A stretch of 64,000 nucleotides of DNA from JBLHZY01 sp050633265 (GCA_050633265.1 JBOEGE010000005.1:62001-126000), one strand, 5' to 3'. Shown: positions 36,223 to 45,447, counted from the first letter of the stretch. The notes: generated by a model not told the origin, from the letters alone. Made by a program: numbers and translations.

Positions 36223-37584
36223 TTATTCAATCGTGAGCGGCGGCAACCCGCCATCACCAAGTGGCGGCAACCCGCCTTCTCCAAGCGGCGGCAACCCACC
36301 ATCCCCAAGCGGCGGCAGCCCACCATCCCCAAGCGGCGGCAACCCGCCATCACCAAGTGGCGGCAACCCGCCTTCTCCAAGCGGCGGCAACCCACCATCC
36401 CCAAGCGGCGGCAGCCCGCCATCGCCAAGTGGCGGCAGCCCACCATCTCCAAGCGGCGCCAGCCCGCCATCTCCAAGCGGCGGCAACCCGCCATCTCCAA
36501 GCGGCGGCAGCCCACCATCGCCAAGCGGCGGCAGCCCACCATCAAGCGCAGGCAATTCCCCGCCTTCCGCCGCGCCAAGCCCGCCGGTTGAGGGCGCATC
36601 TGAAAGCCCATCCAGGCCTGCGCCCATCTCTTTCAACCCATCTGGCAAAGCTGCCATGCTCGGCGCCACAGAGCGCATCTCTTCGCTGCTTTCCTCTTCG
36701 CCATCCTCGATATCGCCGCGAATACGCACGGCACGATTGCCGGTGGATTGACCAAGGCGCGCATAGCTTACCAAAGCCCCATCCGCCCCTTCAAGGCGCA
36801 CTTTGCCAAGGGATTTGCGCGGCACAGGGATCAGCGCGCCAACCTCAAGCCCCATCACCTCTAAAAGCGACATATCCATCCGGTGCAAAACCGCTGTCAT
36901 CGGCGCTTCGGCCCCGCAAACCGATTGCTCAAGCTTCTCGCTCCAATCCGCCCGCGCCTCTGCCGCCCCGCCAGCCCCGGCCGAAGCGCGCGGCCTTTGC
37001 AAAGGCATCATCAGCAGCAAAACGCCGGTTTTCGCCCCGCCCCCAAGATCCAGCACGAGCCGGTAGTAACGATAGCGAATATCCTCAAGCGTCAGCCCAA
37101 TTGCGCGCGGCTCCGAAAACGGCGCAACATAGCGATAACCGCCAACATTGGGCGGAACAGCCGCTTCGCGCACGGTTTCCTCAAACAGCCCAAGCACCCG
37201 GTCTATCAATTCCGAGGCAATGATCGCATCTGTCGGCGTGGCCGCGCGCGTATCCGCCTCACTATGGCGCACATTGCCGGTGGTCAGCTGCTCGATCAGC
37301 CCCGCAATCAATTGCACATCCATAGAAACAAGCCCGGTCGCGCCATCCTCGGCCTGGATCATCGTATGCAGCGCGTTTTCCGGCAGGCTTTCGGGCAAAG
37401 CGCTCAACGTCATGCGCAGCTCTTCAAACTCCTTAACCGAGATCACAAGCCCCGCCATTTCCTCGGCCGCGCGGGCAAGCGAAAGCCGCAGCGCTTTGGC
37501 CGCAGACATCGCCTGAACCTCAGGTGCAGGGCGCCCTTCGCCGGCTTTGCGGCGCATTGCGGTAAGGGAGGAGTTTTCTGTCAT
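36223..37584 (-). CDS. FliM/FliN-like protein with a C-terminal octapeptide repeat tail
   Basis: About 453 residues. The middle (about 75-250) resembles the FliM middle domain (LVSMDVQLIAGLIEQLTTG, ASELIDRVLGLFEETV). A SpoA-type flagellar C-ring domain follows (PMTAVLHRMDMSLLEVMGL, VGALIPVPRKSLGKVRLEG). The FliM N-terminal CheY-docking motif (EIDALL type) is not seen. The last 105 residues are about 13 copies of GLPPLGDG. I chose ATG 37584 (MTENSSL) over 37623 because GGAGCC stands directly before it, though the spacing is short. Upstream on the same strand is an SLC5-histidine-kinase gene (183-base gap) and a CheY-like receiver. Possibly an extra motor-switch component or a secretion-related SpoA protein. 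Confidence 0.75.
   Translation of the reverse strand: MTENSSLTAMRRKAGEGRPAPEVQAMSAAKALRLSLARAAEEMAGLVISVKEFEELRMTLSALPESLPENALHTMIQAEDGATGLVSMDVQLIAGLIEQLTTGNVRHSEADTRAATPTDAIIASELIDRVLGLFEETVREAAVPPNVGGYRYVAPFSEPRAIGLTLEDIRYRYYRLVLDLGGGAKTGVLLLMMPLQRPRASAGAGGAAEARADWSEKLEQSVCGAEAPMTAVLHRMDMSLLEVMGLEVGALIPVPRKSLGKVRLEGADGALVSYARLGQSTGNRAVRIRGDIEDGEEESSEEMRSVAPSMAALPDGLKEMGAGLDGLSDAPSTGGLGAAEGGELPALDGGLPPLGDGGLPPLGDGGLPPLGDGGLAPLGDGGLPPLGDGGLPPLGDGGLPPLGEGGLPPLGDGGLPPLGDGGLPPLGDGGLPPLGEGGLPPLGDGGLPPLTIE
36237..36548. repeat. 24-bp coding tandem repeat, about 13 units
   Basis: Near-identical 24-base units of the type GGCGGCAACCCACCATCCCC (plus strand), encoding GLPPLGDG on the minus strand, with GLPPLGEG and GLAPLGDG variants. 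All are in frame, so copy number can change without breaking the gene. Confidence 0.95.
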
Positions 37585-37767
37585 GGCTCCGGTTCGGCTG
37601 GCTTTTCCCTGCCAAACTCGCAAAGCAAAGTTACCAAATCATTGATTTCGCCACAGATTGCGCAATTTTTCGCAGCCCCAAGCCTGCCCCAAGCCCGCGC
37701 CAATCCCCACCAGCCAAACAGCACGCAAACGCCAATCCGCCGCCATTCCCACCAAAATTAAGAAAGG

Positions 37768-40461
37768 TTAACGCTCCTCACCCTCAACAGCAGCCCGTGG
37801 CAAACTCACCCGAAAGGCCGCCCCGCCCTGCCCCGGAAGATAGGCAATCTGGCCGCCCAAACGGGCCATAATCTCGCGGCAAATCGCAAGGCCCAAACCG
37901 GCCCCGCCCGCCGCGGCCTGATCCGTAAGGCGCGAGAATTTCTCAAAGATAACCGATTGTTTTTCAACCGGAATACCCGTTCCATTGTCTATAAAATCAA
38001 TCTCAACCTGCCCCCCGGACTCGCGCATCAAAATCCGCAATCGAGGCGCATCCGCATCGCAATATTTCGCCGCATTGGTGATCAGGTTGATAAACACCTG
38101 CGCAAGGCGATCGCTATCGGTCACAGCACGCAATTGCAGCCCGGCGCGTTCGCGCTCAATCCGCAATTTACCCGCCCCCGCGCTTGACGTCGCCGCATTC
38201 ACCGCCCGATCCATCACCGCCCCAAGCGAGACATCTTGGGTGTTCAGCGTCACCTGCCCATTCTCCAAAACCGACAGATCAAGCAGATCGTCCAACAGCC
38301 GCGTTAGCCGCAAGGTTTCATCGTGAATGATCGAGGAATAGCGCTCCAATTCCGAGGCCGGCAAATCGCCCGCCATAAGGATTTCAGAAAAGGCGCGGAT
38401 CGAGGTCATTGGCGTGCGCAATTCATGGCTGATCTGGCTCAAAAACGCGTCCTTCTGGATCGACAGCGCCGTTAGTTTTTCGTTGGCTTCGCGCAGCTGG
38501 CGGGCGGTGCGGCCTAGCTCGGCGGATTTGGCCTCAAGCTGGGAAGAATACTCCATCATCTGCGCCGTTTCATCCGCCACGGCCATCAAATCCTGAACCG
38601 AAACCGTGGAGCCGCCAACGATCTGCCCAAGCATCGCATGCGCCGTTGCCGCGCCAACAGATCCGGCAAGCTCGCGCTCTAATTTCTCAATGAAATCAGA
38701 GGTTACATCCGGAAGGAAGCCATATTTGCCCTGCGCCTCTGCGGCGCGTTGAAACAAGGCCTGCGCCTCGGTAGCGCCAATAATGCGCTGCGCCATGACA
38801 AGCAAATCCTCAGCCCCTGCCCCCGCGCCGGACCAGCCCGAAGCCTGAGCGGAATGCTCAAAAATATTGACGAATTGCGCCCCCTGAAGCCGCTCCATCG
38901 GGCGCGGAAACGAGGCGATGGAGCCAACAAAAAAGCACAGAGCATTCAGCGAAAGCGACCAAAGCACCGCATGCACAACCGGATCAAGCCCAACCACCCC
39001 AAACAACGCCTGCGGGCGCAGCCATCCAATGCCAAAAGGGCCATAGGCCATCAAGGTTTCAGACATCACAGCCCCCGCCCCAAAGGAGGGCAAAAACAGC
39101 GCATAAACCCAGATCGAAAACCCAACAGCAAGCCCCGCCGCCGCCCCAAGCCGGGTTGCGCCGCGCCAGAAAATCCCCCCCAGCAAAGCCGGCAGCGCTT
39201 GCGCCACGCCGGTAAAGGAAATCAGCCCGATTGCGGCCAAAGCTTCAGAGCCGCCAGAGAGGCGAAAATACAGATACCCAAGCGCCAAAACGCCGCCAAT
39301 AGAGAGCCTGCGCGCGAGCAAAACAACCGAGCGGACATCGCCCGAAACCATCGCCCCATCGCGCCGCCCGGCAAGCCATAGCGGCATCACAATATGGTTG
39401 GACACCATCGTTGAAAGCGCAATCGCGGCCACAATCACCATCGAAGTCGCGCTCGAAAATCCGCCCAAAAAGGCAAGCATTGCAAGGGCTTGGCGATCAA
39501 AGGCCAGAGGCAGCGTCAGAACAAACATATCCGGGTTCGTCCCCGAGGGCATCACCGAGAGGCCCACAATCGCAATCGGCAAAACAAACAGGCTCATCCC
39601 AAAGAGATAGAGCGGAAAGGCCCAAGACGCGGTGAACAAATGCCGCTCATCGGCGTTCTCGACAACCAGCACCTGAAACATGCGCGGCAAGGTCAAAAAC
39701 GCCACCCCGGAAAGGAAGGTTAACGCAACCCAGCGCCCGCCCTGAATATCCCAGATCGCCATATCCGAAGCCTCGATCCGCGCCATGATATCGCCTGGCC
39801 CCGAAGCAATCCCCCAAACCACAAAAACCCCAACCGCCAGCAGCGCAACCAGTTTGACAATGGCCTCCAATGCAATGGCCGTAACAACCCCGTGGTGGCG
39901 CTCATTCGCGTCTAAATTGCGGGTCCCGAACAGGATGGTAAACAGCGCCAGCCCCATCGCCACCCAAAGCGCGGTTGCATTCAGATCAGGCATCGCCCAG
40001 CTTTCAGGCCGAGAGGCGGCAAACACCGCAAAACTTAGCGTAACCGATTGAAGCTGCAGAGCAATATAAGGGGTCGAGCCGATCACAGCGAGCAGTGTCA
40101 CCAGCACGCCAAGCAGATTGCTTTTGCCATAGCGCGACGAGATGAGATCCGCGATGGATGTGATCCGCTGCGCCCGCCCAATCCGCACCAATTTGCGCAC
40201 CACCCACCACCAACCAACCATCACAATCGTCGGCCCAAGATAGATCGTCACAAACTCCAGCCCCGAACGCGCCGCATAGCCAACCGCGCCGTAAAACGTC
40301 CAAGCCGTGCAGTAAATGCTGAGCGAGAGGGTATAAACCAACGGCGAGCGCAGCCAGCCAAGCCGCCCGCCCTCGGCCTGTTTCTCGGCCACAAAGGCCA
40401 CGAGGAAAAGGAAGGCCACATAAAACAGGCAGACAAGTACCAAAAGATTGAACGCAACCAT
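37768..40461 (-). CDS. SLC5-type Na+/solute symporter fused to a sensor histidine kinase
   Basis: An 897-residue protein resembling CbrA-type sensors. Residues about 1-520 form a sodium:solute symporter domain with some 13 helices (YTLSLSIYCTAWTFYGAVGYA, GGFSSATSMVIVAAIALSTM, GVAQALPALLGGIFWRGAT). A linker with a short coiled coil (AKSAELGRTARQLREANEKL) follows. The kinase core has the H-box SHELRTPMTSIRAFSEILM with the phospho-His near residue 677, N-box VFINLITNAAKYC, DNGTGIPV and GGAGLGLAI. No PAS or receiver domain was recognised. A receiver gene lies upstream in the same run of genes. Probably senses or transports a nutrient and signals through that receiver. Confidence 0.93.
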   Translation of the reverse strand: MVAFNLLVLVCLFYVAFLFLVAFVAEKQAEGGRLGWLRSPLVYTLSLSIYCTAWTFYGAVGYAARSGLEFVTIYLGPTIVMVGWWWVVRKLVRIGRAQRITSIADLISSRYGKSNLLGVLVTLLAVIGSTPYIALQLQSVTLSFAVFAASRPESWAMPDLNATALWVAMGLALFTILFGTRNLDANERHHGVVTAIALEAIVKLVALLAVGVFVVWGIASGPGDIMARIEASDMAIWDIQGGRWVALTFLSGVAFLTLPRMFQVLVVENADERHLFTASWAFPLYLFGMSLFVLPIAIVGLSVMPSGTNPDMFVLTLPLAFDRQALAMLAFLGGFSSATSMVIVAAIALSTMVSNHIVMPLWLAGRRDGAMVSGDVRSVVLLARRLSIGGVLALGYLYFRLSGGSEALAAIGLISFTGVAQALPALLGGIFWRGATRLGAAAGLAVGFSIWVYALFLPSFGAGAVMSETLMAYGPFGIGWLRPQALFGVVGLDPVVHAVLWSLSLNALCFFVGSIASFPRPMERLQGAQFVNIFEHSAQASGWSGAGAGAEDLLVMAQRIIGATEAQALFQRAAEAQGKYGFLPDVTSDFIEKLERELAGSVGAATAHAMLGQIVGGSTVSVQDLMAVADETAQMMEYSSQLEAKSAELGRTARQLREANEKLTALSIQKDAFLSQISHELRTPMTSIRAFSEILMAGDLPASELERYSSIIHDETLRLTRLLDDLLDLSVLENGQVTLNTQDVSLGAVMDRAVNAATSSAGAGKLRIERERAGLQLRAVTDSDRLAQVFINLITNAAKYCDADAPRLRILMRESGGQVEIDFIDNGTGIPVEKQSVIFEKFSRLTDQAAAGGAGLGLAICREIMARLGGQIAYLPGQGGAAFRVSLPRAAVEGEER

Positions 40462-40465
40462 AGAC

Positions 40466-40789
40466 TTAGCGCCCTAATCTGGGATCAAGGGGGGGTGTTT
40501 CTTCGCTTAGGGGGCCTTGGGGGAAAGCGCTATTTGGGGCGGGATCTTCGGCCTCGGTCCGCAGCAAACGGCGCGACAAAAAGGCAGAAACGGCGATCAA
40601 TGCAATCCAGATGGCAAAGATATAAAACATCGCCCGCCCGGTGCGCGCCGTCCCTTCGCCGCCCGACCAGAGCAGCGGAATCATCCATAAAAAACAAGCG
40701 AGTACAGGCAGGAGCCGAGCCATATCAATCAAACGGCGGCGCCGGTAGCTGCGCCGTTCCAGAAACAAAGGCGCGGCGGGCGGCTTCAT
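40466..40789 (-). CDS. Small two-helix membrane protein in the kinase operon
   Basis: A 107-residue protein with a basic N-terminus (ERRSYRRRRLIDMARL) and two membrane segments (LPVLACFLWMIPLLWSG and MFYIFAIWIALIAVSAFLS), then a Pro-rich cytoplasmic tail. Its start overlaps the receiver stop codon (ATGA, 40786-40789) and its stop is four bases from the kinase gene, so it is translated as part of the set. I do not recognise a wider family; it is probably an accessory to the symporter-kinase, as short membrane partners often are for SLC5 transporters. Confidence 0.8.
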   Translation of the reverse strand: MKPPAAPLFLERRSYRRRRLIDMARLLPVLACFLWMIPLLWSGGEGTARTGRAMFYIFAIWIALIAVSAFLSRRLLRTEAEDPAPNSAFPQGPLSEETPPLDPRLGR

Positions 40790-41181
40790 GCGCCCTTCGC
40801 CTTGCCCGGCGCCGTTTCGCCAGCCAATTCGCGCAAAACATCAAGCATTTCTGCGTTGGAAAACGGCTTGGTCATATAGCGGCTCGCGCCGAATTGCTCT
40901 GCCATTTCGCGATCCTTCTTTTGCCCGCGCGCGGTCAGCATCAGGATCGGCAAATCGCCAAGGCTGGCATCATTGCGCAGCTCTTGCAAAATCTCAAACC
41001 CAGAGCGGTTGGGCAGCATCACATCCAAAATCACCACATCCGGCGCTTTGCTCCGCACCGCATCCGCCGCCGTCAACCCATCGGAATGGGTCTCAACGCC
41101 CCAGCCATCGCGCGACAGCACAAAGCGGATCGCCTCGATGATATTTGGCTCGTCCTCAATCAGTAAAACACGTTTACCCAT
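40786..41181 (-). CDS. Single-domain response regulator (CheY-like receiver)
   Basis: A 131-residue lone receiver domain: acidic pair Asp10/Glu11 (LLIEDEPNI), phospho-acceptor Asp53 (VVILDVMLPNRSG), Thr83 (MLTARG) and Lys105 (MTKPF). There is no DNA-binding output domain, so it must act on a protein partner or pass the phosphate on. It is the first gene of the receiver - membrane protein - symporter-kinase run, which makes the fused kinase its likely partner. The FliM-like protein downstream is a possible target. Confidence 0.93.
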   Translation of the reverse strand: MGKRVLLIEDEPNIIEAIRFVLSRDGWGVETHSDGLTAADAVRSKAPDVVILDVMLPNRSGFEILQELRNDASLGDLPILMLTARGQKKDREMAEQFGASRYMTKPFSNAEMLDVLRELAGETAPGKAKGA

Positions 41182-41326
41182 AAGCTGATCTCCCCTTCAG
41201 CTTGCGGACCTCCCCCGCATCTCTCTTATGTATCGCTTTGATTTGCGCGCGTGTCAAAGCGGCGCTTGTCGCAGGCGATGGGTTTGGCGCAGGATCATCG
41301 CGAAATGATGATTGAGCGCCCCGCCC

Positions 41327-42697
41327 CTAAAGCCCATCAGCCATGATCGAGGGTTCGCGCCGCGCCGCGCAGGCCTCGCGCGCACAAATCCGGCAGCTGG
41401 AACCAATACCAAGCGAGTCATCCGATAGCTTTTGCGCCGGTAGGATCAGCATGGTCGCCTCCAAAATCGGCGGGGCATCAAAGCTTGGCCTGCCGCGGGT
41501 TTGACAGATCGCATAGGTGATATACTGGCGCGCATTGGGGCCGGATTGGGCAACTTGGGCGCGCACAGGCGTTCCGGGATTGGCAAGCGCGCGGTACAGC
41601 GGCCAAAGCGGGCAAGCCGCCCCAAAACGGGGCAAAGCAAAGCCCTCAAGCGGCTGACGAAAGGTGATCGTGCCCGAACCGTCGCAGATCACAACCCCGC
41701 AGCGCGCCCCGGCCCCCGGATCAATCGGCAGCGCCCCAAGCCGGCGCATCGCCGCCGCAAGAGAGACCCCAAACCGCGCCGCCAAAAGCGCCGGATCAGG
41801 GCCAAGCTCTTGCAGGGCCGCCTGCATCTGCGCAAGGGGCATGCGCGCGGCATCCCGGCTATAACGGGTCAACCAACCACGCGCGAGCTGGCGCGCCGGG
41901 GCCGAGCGCAGCTGGGTTGCCGCATCAATCATCGCCTCGCTAACCTTGGCCTCATCCGCGCCTTCCAACGCCGGCATGTGAAAGCCCGCATCCGTCAGCC
42001 ATGCCTCGACCTCATCTTGCGGCGCGCTCAGCCCCTCTTGGGCCTCGGGGGCCGCATCGAGATAGGCCACCAAAGCTTGCGAACTTTCGGCCAAGCGGCG
42101 GCTGTCTTCATAGATGTTGCGGTGGAAACGCGCCTGCCATTCGGGATCGACCGCCTCACCATTGGCAAGAATCCCCGCTGTCGAGCGGATCGACGTAACG
42201 CTTGAAAGCACCTCATGCAGCGAGGCGGAAAGAAACGGATCATGGGTGAGCCGATCGGTGAGCGCCTCGACCGTGCGCTCAAGCGCGGCGATGCGGCCAT
42301 GCTGGGCGGCAATCAGCGCCGACCACCCCGGATAGCGCGCAGCAAGATCATCAATCCGCTCAACCTCTGGGGCTGCATTAAGCGCGGTTTGGGGCGCGAG
42401 CGCTGCGCCATCTTTGGGGGCTGCAATCGCGCCACCAGCGCCCCCAAGCGAAGCCGCCGCATCCCGCAGCCCGGCCAAAAGCGCCGCTTCTGCCCCCTCG
42501 ATCAACAGGCCCGGATCGACCCCAAGCGCGCGCGCCAGATCAAGCAGAAGCTTGCCGCCGATTCTGCGTTTGTTGTGCTCGATCAGATTGAGGTAAGCGG
42601 GCGAGATCCCGACATCACGGGCCAAATCCGCCTGTTTTAGCGCAAGCAAGATGCGCCTTTCGCGAAGCCGAGAGCCGGTATGGGCGCGTTTACTCAA
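41327..42697 (-). CDS. ScfR/RamB-type XRE regulator of short-chain acyl metabolism
   Basis: A 456-residue regulator. The N-terminal XRE helix-turn-helix (LRERRILLALKQADLARDVG, ISPAYLNLIEHNKRRIGGKLL) covers residues 9-65. The C-terminal part is the short-chain-acyl-regulator domain with FGAACPLWPLYRAL and the end motif GIGSSCRICAREACAARREPS, whose cysteines probably bind a metal or iron-sulfur centre. Members (RamB, MccR, PccR) control acetate, propionate or methylcitrate genes. It is divergent from an ABC transporter operon that ends in acs, which fits such a role. It probably binds the TTTACAA repeats in the shared promoter region. Confidence 0.88.
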   Translation of the reverse strand: MSKRAHTGSRLRERRILLALKQADLARDVGISPAYLNLIEHNKRRIGGKLLLDLARALGVDPGLLIEGAEAALLAGLRDAAASLGGAGGAIAAPKDGAALAPQTALNAAPEVERIDDLAARYPGWSALIAAQHGRIAALERTVEALTDRLTHDPFLSASLHEVLSSVTSIRSTAGILANGEAVDPEWQARFHRNIYEDSRRLAESSQALVAYLDAAPEAQEGLSAPQDEVEAWLTDAGFHMPALEGADEAKVSEAMIDAATQLRSAPARQLARGWLTRYSRDAARMPLAQMQAALQELGPDPALLAARFGVSLAAAMRRLGALPIDPGAGARCGVVICDGSGTITFRQPLEGFALPRFGAACPLWPLYRALANPGTPVRAQVAQSGPNARQYITYAICQTRGRPSFDAPPILEATMLILPAQKLSDDSLGIGSSCRICAREACAARREPSIMADGL

Positions 42698-42747
42698 GGG
42701 AATTCTCCTTTAGGATCAAGCAATTTCTGCAAGCGCGAGATAATTTA

Positions 42748-42768
42748 TTTACAATTAACATTTACAAA
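42748..42768. promoter_or_regulatory. Direct repeat, candidate ScfR-type operator
   Basis: TTTACAAT (42748-42755) and TTTACAAA (42761-42768), 13 bases start to start, in the AT-rich gap between the ScfR-type gene and the ABC operon. From memory, PccR of Rhodobacter recognises paired TTTGCAAA sites four bases apart; here G is replaced by A and the gap is five. Plausible but unproven. Confidence 0.4.
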
Positions 42769-42919
42769 CTGTGTATGGCTTAACAAAAAAATCGTTATGA
42801 ACAAAGCACTTGTTGCGCCCTTATCAGATTCCCTTGATGATCAGCGGCATCCTGTAAAAGGATAGGCGGCTCCGGCAAGAGGAGGCTTGTGTCGCTCTAA
42901 ACGCAAAGGGAGGATATTT

Positions 42920-44278
42920 ATGTCCAAATCTAATTTCACGCGTCGTGGCGTGCTGAAAACCGGTGCTGTTGCAGGCGCCGGTCTTGCCGTTCCGACAATC
43001 TTTGGTGGCTCCGCATGGGCCGCTGGCCACTCTGGCTTTACCAATGCCCCACAGGGCAGCACGGTTACGCTTGGTTTCAACGTTCCCCAATCCGGCGCCT
43101 ATGCCGATGAGGGCGCGGATGAGCTGCGCGCCTATGAGCTGGCAGTTGAGCACCTGAATGGCGGCGGCGACGGCGGCATGATGAACACGTTCTCGTCCAA
43201 AGTTCTGGACGGCACAGGCATCCTTGGCAAAAAGGTTGAGTACGTCACTGGCGATACACAAACCAAGTCTGATGCGGCCCGTGCTTCGGCAAAATCGATG
43301 ATCGAAAAAGACGGCGCTGTGATGATCACAGGCGGCTCTTCTTCGGGTGTTGCGATTGCTGTTCAAGGCCTCTGCCAAGAAGCGGGCGTTATCTTTATGG
43401 CCGGTCTGACCCACTCGAACGACACAACGGGTAAAGACAAAAAAGCCAACGGTTTCCGTCACTTCTTTAACGCTTACATGTCTGGCGCGGCGCTCGCACC
43501 CGTGCTTGCCAAGCGCTATGGTACAGATCGCAAAGCCTATCACCTGACAGCCGACTACACTTGGGGCTGGACGCAGGAAGAATCGATCAAAGCAGCAACA
43601 GAAGCGCTTGGCTGGGAAACAGTGAACACCGTGCGCACACCGCTCGCCTCGACCGATTTCTCATCCTACATCACGCCCGTTCTGCAAACAGACGCAGATG
43701 TTTTGATCCTGAACCACTACGGCGGCAACATGGTGAACTCGCTCACCAACGCTGTTCAGTTCGGCCTGAAAAACAAGCAAGTAAACGGCAAGAACTTCGA
43801 AATCGTTGTTCCGCTCTACTCGCGCTTGATGGCGCGTGGTGCTGGCGAAAACGTTAAGGGCATTCTTGGCTCAACCAACTGGCACTGGTCGCTGACAGAC
43901 GCAGGCTCACAAGCCTTCGTTAAATCCTTCGGCACCAAATACGGCTTCCCGCCAAGCCAGGCAGCCCACACTGTATATTGCCAAACTATGCTTTATGCGG
44001 ATGCGGTGACACGCGCGGGTTCGTTCAACCCATGTGCTGTTGGCGAAGCGCTCGAAGGCTTTGAATTCGACGGTCTGGGCAACGGCCCAACACTGTATCG
44101 TGCAGACGATCACCAGTGCTTCAAAGACGTTCTCGTTGTGCAGGGTAAAGAAAACCCAGAAAACGAATTCGATCTTCTCGAAGTTGTTGAAGTTACGCCT
44201 GCGGCCCAAGTTACTTATGACCCCGATCACCCCATGTTTGCTGGCGGTGCTTTGGGCGAATGTAACCCAGGCGCCTAA
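42920..44278 (+). CDS. Branched-chain-type ABC transporter substrate-binding protein (Tat-exported)
   Basis: A 452-residue periplasmic binding protein of the Leu/Ile/Val-binding (type I) fold. The signal peptide has a twin-arginine motif, FTRRGVLKTGAVAGAGLAVP, cleaved near SAWA-AG. The mature protein has VTLGFNVPQSGAYADEGADELRAYELAVEHLNGGG, ITGGSSSGVAIAVQGLCQEAGV and SYITPVLQTDADVLILNHYGG. A longer frame begins at 42887, but GGGAGGA at 42910 fixes ATG 42920. Codon choice (GTT, AAC, CTG) is more biased than in neighbours, as expected for an abundant protein. It begins an operon with two permeases, two ATPases and acs; the substrate may be a short-chain carboxylate. Confidence 0.9.
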   Translation: MSKSNFTRRGVLKTGAVAGAGLAVPTIFGGSAWAAGHSGFTNAPQGSTVTLGFNVPQSGAYADEGADELRAYELAVEHLNGGGDGGMMNTFSSKVLDGTGILGKKVEYVTGDTQTKSDAARASAKSMIEKDGAVMITGGSSSGVAIAVQGLCQEAGVIFMAGLTHSNDTTGKDKKANGFRHFFNAYMSGAALAPVLAKRYGTDRKAYHLTADYTWGWTQEESIKAATEALGWETVNTVRTPLASTDFSSYITPVLQTDADVLILNHYGGNMVNSLTNAVQFGLKNKQVNGKNFEIVVPLYSRLMARGAGENVKGILGSTNWHWSLTDAGSQAFVKSFGTKYGFPPSQAAHTVYCQTMLYADAVTRAGSFNPCAVGEALEGFEFDGLGNGPTLYRADDHQCFKDVLVVQGKENPENEFDLLEVVEVTPAAQVTYDPDHPMFAGGALGECNPGA

Positions 44279-44293
44279 GCGATCTGAACCGGA

Positions 44294-44319
44294 GCGCGCG
44301 CGGGGGGAACCTCGCGCGC
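44294..44319 (+). promoter_or_regulatory. GC-rich hairpin after the binding-protein gene
   Basis: GCGCGCG (from 44294) can pair with CGCGCGC (44313-44319) across a G-rich loop, without a T tract. It probably stabilises the binding-protein message and limits read-through, like the hairpin after dctP. Confidence 0.5.
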
Positions 44320-44411
44320 CCTTCTTCAAAACTTCTGCTTCTTGATACACCCGCCGCGCAAAGCGTTGGGCTGTACGACCTATCACCAAATCAAAAAATC
44401 GAGTGGGGACA

Positions 44412-45443
44412 ATGGACGCGATATTTCTTCAAATCCTGAATGGGCTCGACAAAGGCTCAGCATATGCGCTGATTGCCCTTGGGCTCACACTAATTTTCGG
44501 CACGCTTGGCGTGGTCAATTTTGCACATGGCGCGCTCTTTATGATCGGTGCTTTTTGTGCGGTGACCGTGCAAAAGCTGCTTTCGCTGTCAAAGGTCACG
44601 ATTGACCCTACAAAAACCGATTTTCTTGGCAATCCAGCCACGGTGAAAACCCCCTATGTGGAAAGCTGGTTTGGCCCCGAAATGGGCGCGGCAATCATTG
44701 ATTGGTCTGTGCCGCTGGCGATTATCTTTGCGATCCCGGTGATGGTGTTGATCGGCTTTGCGCTTGAGCGCGGCTTGATCAAACATTTCTACAAACGCCC
44801 ACACGCGGATCAGATCCTAGTGACCTTCGGCCTTGCGATTGTTTTGCAAGAGCTGGTCAAAGCCTCCTTTGGCGCCAACCCGATCCAAACAGGAGCGCCG
44901 GATGCCTTTGCCGGATCGTTTGATTTTGGCGCGATGCTTGGCTTTGATCCCGGAACGATCATTTACCCCTACTGGCGCCTTGTTTACTTCTTCTTTGCCG
45001 GCGGTGTGATCGCTGCGGTCTTTGCCTTTTTGCAATTCACCACCTTTGGGATGGTTGTGCGCGCAGGCATGGCAGATCGCGAAACGGTTGGCTTACTCGG
45101 CATCAACATCGACAAACGCTTTACCATCATGTTTGGCATCGCGGCCGCTGTCGCAGGGCTTGCGGGGGTTATGTATGCGCCGATCAACTCGCCGAATTAT
45201 CACATGGGGATGGATTTCCTTGTGCTGTCATTCGTTGTGGTGGTGGTTGGTGGCATGGGCTCTCTGCCCGGCGCGATCCTTGCGGGCTTTATGCTCGGAA
45301 TTTTGGAAAGCTTCGCCTCGATGAACTGGATCAAAGATATTTTTCCAGGCATCGACCAAATCATCATCTATCTCGTCGCGATCATCATTTTGCTTGCCCG
45401 GCCACGCGGCCTTATGGGGCGCAAAGGCGTGATGGAGGATTAA
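44412..45443 (+). CDS. Branched-chain-type ABC transporter permease (LivH family)
   Basis: A 343-residue inner-membrane permease with about eight helices. LivH features are QILNGLDKGSAYALIALGLTLIFGTLGVVNFAHG at the N-terminus and VVVVGGMGSLPGAILAGFMLGILE near the C-terminus. A loop of about 50 residues (LSKVTIDPTKTDFLGNPATV) is inserted after the second helix. The GTG at 44403 is in frame, but ATG 44412 is preceded by GGGGA and fits the family better. Second gene of the six-gene operon ending in acs. Confidence 0.93.
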   Translation: MDAIFLQILNGLDKGSAYALIALGLTLIFGTLGVVNFAHGALFMIGAFCAVTVQKLLSLSKVTIDPTKTDFLGNPATVKTPYVESWFGPEMGAAIIDWSVPLAIIFAIPVMVLIGFALERGLIKHFYKRPHADQILVTFGLAIVLQELVKASFGANPIQTGAPDAFAGSFDFGAMLGFDPGTIIYPYWRLVYFFFAGGVIAAVFAFLQFTTFGMVVRAGMADRETVGLLGINIDKRFTIMFGIAAAVAGLAGVMYAPINSPNYHMGMDFLVLSFVVVVVGGMGSLPGAILAGFMLGILESFASMNWIKDIFPGIDQIIIYLVAIIILLARPRGLMGRKGVMED

Positions 45444-45447
45444 GAAC

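Noticed and set aside
36237..36548. CRISPR array
   Set aside because: The regular 24-base units have no unique spacers and are in-frame coding repeats.
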